Part shown: in pieces, positions 14,650-16,365 of the stretch
Layout: every line of letters begins with the position of its first letter
Position numbering within the stretch: position 1 is the stretch's first letter
Assembly: GCA_048497495.1 (NCBI GenBank)
Contig: JAFHCF010000142.1
Coordinates: 1-16,365 of the forward strand
DNA: 16,365 nucleotides
Direction of reading: 5' to 3'
From: JAFHCF01 sp048497495
GTDB taxonomy: Bacteria; Pseudomonadota; Alphaproteobacteria; Rhizobiales; Ancalomicrobiaceae
Notes under the pieces: model-generated
The model's input: only the letters and a program-made list of their open reading frames with translations
Databases searched by the model: none
Told to the model about the DNA's origin: nothing
Position numbers and translations under genes: made by a program

Positions 14650-15033
14650 TCAGCCCTTGGTGACCTTCTCGGTGATCGAGGAGACGGTCTTGGCGGCGGC
14701 ATCGCCGATCTGGCGAGCCTGTTCGCCGAAGGAAGCCGCCTGGGCCTTGAGGTAGTCGCTCTGGAGCTTGAGGATCTCCTGCGGGTCCTTGGCCTGGATC
14801 AGCTTCTGAGCATGCGCGAACGCGGCCGAAAGGTTCTCTTCGGCGAGCGAGAGCACCTTCTTGTTCAAGTCGAGCGCGCTCGACTGAACCGTCGTCGAAG
14901 AAGCCTCGACCTTCGCCACCGCCTGATGAGACGCGGCGATGAAATCGTCGACGGCCTTCTTGGCCTGCTCGACGCTCTTCTCGGCGAAGGTGCGGATCTG
15001 CTCGGGAATTTCGAAGGTCTTGTCGCCAGCCAT
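14650..15033 (-). CDS. phasin family protein (short)
   Basis: A 127-residue, almost entirely helical protein of the Phasin_2 family, expected on the surface of PHA granules. It opens MAGDKTFEIPEQIRTFAEKSVEQAKKAVDDFI, and the IPEQIRxFAEKSVEQAK pattern is the family signature. The core LIQAKDPQEILKLQSDYLKAQ and the FGEQARQIGDAA segment are also typical. The start at 15033 has GGAGA five bases upstream. An in-frame ATG at 15045 lacks a binding site. It shares the phasin core with the neighbour at 13667 but lacks the repeat extension. A TGCA element lies about 130 bases upstream. Confidence 0.93.
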   Translation of the reverse strand: MAGDKTFEIPEQIRTFAEKSVEQAKKAVDDFIAASHQAVAKVEASSTTVQSSALDLNKKVLSLAEENLSAAFAHAQKLIQAKDPQEILKLQSDYLKAQAASFGEQARQIGDAAAKTVSSITEKVTKG

Positions 15034-15160
15034 TGCGGTCTCCATGTCCGGCGCGTTCGGCCGGCCGTCTCGTGGGTCTCGTCCGGGGGAAGATCGTCCC
15101 CCCCGTCGGCGGTTCGCATCGCAACTCCTGCCGACATCCATCTTGTAGCAGCGGTTATTG

Positions 15161-15184
15161 TGCACTGCAACATAAATCGATGCA
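15161..15184 (-). promoter_or_regulatory. TGCA element before the second phasin, candidate PhaR operator
   Basis: TGCACTGCA (15161-15169) and a further TGCA (15181-15184) surround an AT-rich stretch. The TGCA-n-TGCA core is shared with the palindrome before the other phasin gene. Between this and the phasin start, a GGGGGA/TCCCCC hairpin (15085-15102) would form in the leader mRNA. Confidence 0.5.
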
Positions 15185-15298
15185 CAGGCGCTACGACCTT
15201 GGTGGCATCCGGGGTGGAATCCGGGCCGATTAACCCTCGGAAGCGATGCTGCCTCCCCGAGCCCGTTCCCATGTGGACCGCCCCAGGTCTTCGTCTAT

Positions 15299-15315
15299 AT
15301 TAACAGTGTGTTAAT
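15299..15315 (+). promoter_or_regulatory. CtrA-type binding site (TTAA-N7-TTAA)
   Basis: ATTAACA-GTG-TGTTAAT is a perfect 7-bp inverted repeat. Within it TTAA (15300-15303) and TTAA (15311-15314) are separated by exactly seven bases, the core of the alphaproteobacterial CtrA box. It lies about 145 bases before the start at 15460. The palindrome GATCATGATC follows at 15321-15330. Confidence 0.6.
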
Positions 15316-15459
15316 GACGTGATCATGATCGACCCGAGATGATCGCGTCGTTCGGCGTGGAAGACGGGCATCGAAGGCCCGGCCCGGTCGACACGAGGCA
15401 GTCTTCGGCGCATCTCGACGGGTTCGAGAGGCACGAAGCATTGAAGGTCCGAAGACGCG

Positions 15460-16365
15460 ATGAGCGAGAAACTCCACTCGGTCTGGCCGATCCTGGCGCT
15501 CGACGGTGTCGGCGATGCGATCGGCGACCCGCGCCCGGCCTTCGTCGTCTCCCATGACGCCCGCCTGCTGCGGTTCGCCAATGCCGCCGGCGCCCGCTTT
15601 CTCGCGCTTCCCGCCGCCCGCGCCCTCGATTGCCGGGTGGCGCTCGAGCCGCGCCTCGCCGAACGTCTCCTCCGCTTCGCCGCCACCGCCCGGCCCGGTG
15701 ACGAGGCCCGTGAATTGATGCGCTATTTCGACGGGCTGCGCTCGACCCTGCTGTCGGTCGCCCTCGCCCGGCCGCTCGCGGCCGAGGACGCGATCCTGGT
15801 CGTCGTCGACAACGCCCGCGCCGACCCGGCCGACGCCGACCCGGCGGCGAGCCTCGCGGCGATCGCGGCGGAGGGCGGCCTCGTCGCCCTCTTCGACGGC
15901 GACGGCGAGGTGGTGGTGGCGCTCGGCGATCATTCCGCCCTCGACGGCGTGCAGGACGACATCGAGGCGGCGCTCGACGCCGACGACGGCGCCGTCGTGC
16001 TCGAGCATCGGGTCTCGACGGGGCAACTCGCCCATGACGTCACGCTGGTCCGCCTCGGCTCGGCGTCCCATCCCCGCCGCCTGCTGCGCGTCGGCCCCGG
16101 CATGCCGGACGACACCGCCGCGGCCGCCGTGCCGCCGGTGGAGGCGCCCGCGCCGACGCGGGCCGCCGCCGATGCCACCCCGGTCTCGGCAATGGAGGGG
16201 CTCCCGATCGCCGAACCCGACGAACTTCCGCTCGAGACCCCCTCGACGCCGACCGCCGAGGCGACACGGGAGACCCCCTCCGAGGAAGCGCCGTCCCCCG
16301 CCGCTCCGCCGCCCGAGGCGGTCGCGCCCGACGAACCGCCGGTCTCGGCCGCCGCGCCGGATGCC
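15460..16365 (+). CDS. 5' part of a PAS-like sensory protein, possibly a histidine kinase (truncated by window end)
   Basis: An open frame of 302 codons runs from ATG 15460 to the last base without a stop, so the gene continues outside. The ATG is the first after an in-frame TGA at 15442. The ribosome binding site is weak (GAAGG, far). No membrane helix or signal peptide is visible. Residues 1-130 include PAFVVSHDARLLRFANAAGA (26-45), which resembles the start of a PAS fold, and a second beta-rich stretch lies at about 130-205. From about 208 the chain becomes a Pro/Ala/Glu-rich acidic linker. This resembles PdhS-type cell-cycle kinases of Hyphomicrobiales, but the kinase domain is not in the window. 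Only the coding assignment is secure. Confidence 0.88.
   Translation, partial: MSEKLHSVWPILALDGVGDAIGDPRPAFVVSHDARLLRFANAAGARFLALPAARALDCRVALEPRLAERLLRFAATARPGDEARELMRYFDGLRSTLLSVALARPLAAEDAILVVVDNARADPADADPAASLAAIAAEGGLVALFDGDGEVVVALGDHSALDGVQDDIEAALDADDGAVVLEHRVSTGQLAHDVTLVRLGSASHPRRLLRVGPGMPDDTAAAAVPPVEAPAPTRAAADATPVSAMEGLPIAEPDELPLETPSTPTAEATRETPSEEAPSPAAPPPEAVAPDEPPVSAAAPDA

Noticed and set aside
13355..14755. 466-codon plus-strand open frame
   Set aside because: Starts in the tRNA-His gene and runs antisense to the first phasin. Its Gly/Leu/Arg repeats mirror the phasin codons.
1..16365. CRISPR array, insertion sequence, prophage or toxin-antitoxin module
   Set aside because: I found no regularly spaced repeats, transposase or integrase motifs, or toxin/antitoxin pairs. 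Composition and codon use are uniform throughout.

Overview
The window is about 16.4 kb of GC-rich chromosomal DNA. The gene content points to an alphaproteobacterium, most likely of the order Hyphomicrobiales (Rhizobiales). The evidence is two Phasin_2-type polyhydroxyalkanoate granule proteins, an Rrf2 regulator next to a sulfate ABC transporter operon, a tRNA-His without the extra G(-1), a perfect CtrA-type TTAA-N7-TTAA box, and uniform codon use. I see no insertion sequence, prophage, CRISPR array or obvious foreign island. This looks like ordinary core chromosome. I cannot name the genus.

Layout, left to right. leuD (leucine biosynthesis) ends at an intrinsic terminator. It is followed by a LysE-type exporter and a RidA-family protein in one likely transcription unit, then a four-helix DUF4239 membrane protein. 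On the minus strand come tam (trans-aconitate methyltransferase) and asd (aspartate-semialdehyde dehydrogenase), separated by the asd terminator. asd is preceded by a tiny leader ORF. A PAP2-family membrane phosphatase (minus) is divergent from a second LysE-type exporter (plus). A yciB-type septation/membrane protein (minus) and an unrecognised methyltransferase-like protein (plus) follow.

The central block runs from about 8.4 to 13.3 kb: an Rrf2 regulator with four cysteines, then cysP-cysT-cysW-cysA encoding a complete sulfate/thiosulfate importer. Just before cysP is an AT-rich palindrome overlapping a plausible promoter, so the regulator probably senses sulfur or Fe-S/cysteine status and controls the importer. 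A tRNA-His gene with its own terminator lies downstream on the minus strand.

The last block holds two minus-strand phasin genes, each preceded by a TGCA-nTGCA type element that fits a PhaR-like PHA-sensing repressor. At the right edge is the 5' part of a plus-strand gene, cut off by the window end. It encodes a soluble protein with a PAS-like N-terminus and a long Pro/Ala/acidic linker, and sits behind a CtrA-type box. It may be a PdhS-like cell-cycle histidine kinase, but the kinase part is outside the window.

I found no clearly new multi-gene system. The most interesting signals are regulatory: the CtrA-type box before the truncated sensor-like gene, the shared phasin operator, and the palindrome between the Rrf2 gene and cysP. 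Also notable are an odd FExPx repeat in one phasin and a His-to-Glu change in the PAP2 phosphatase motif.
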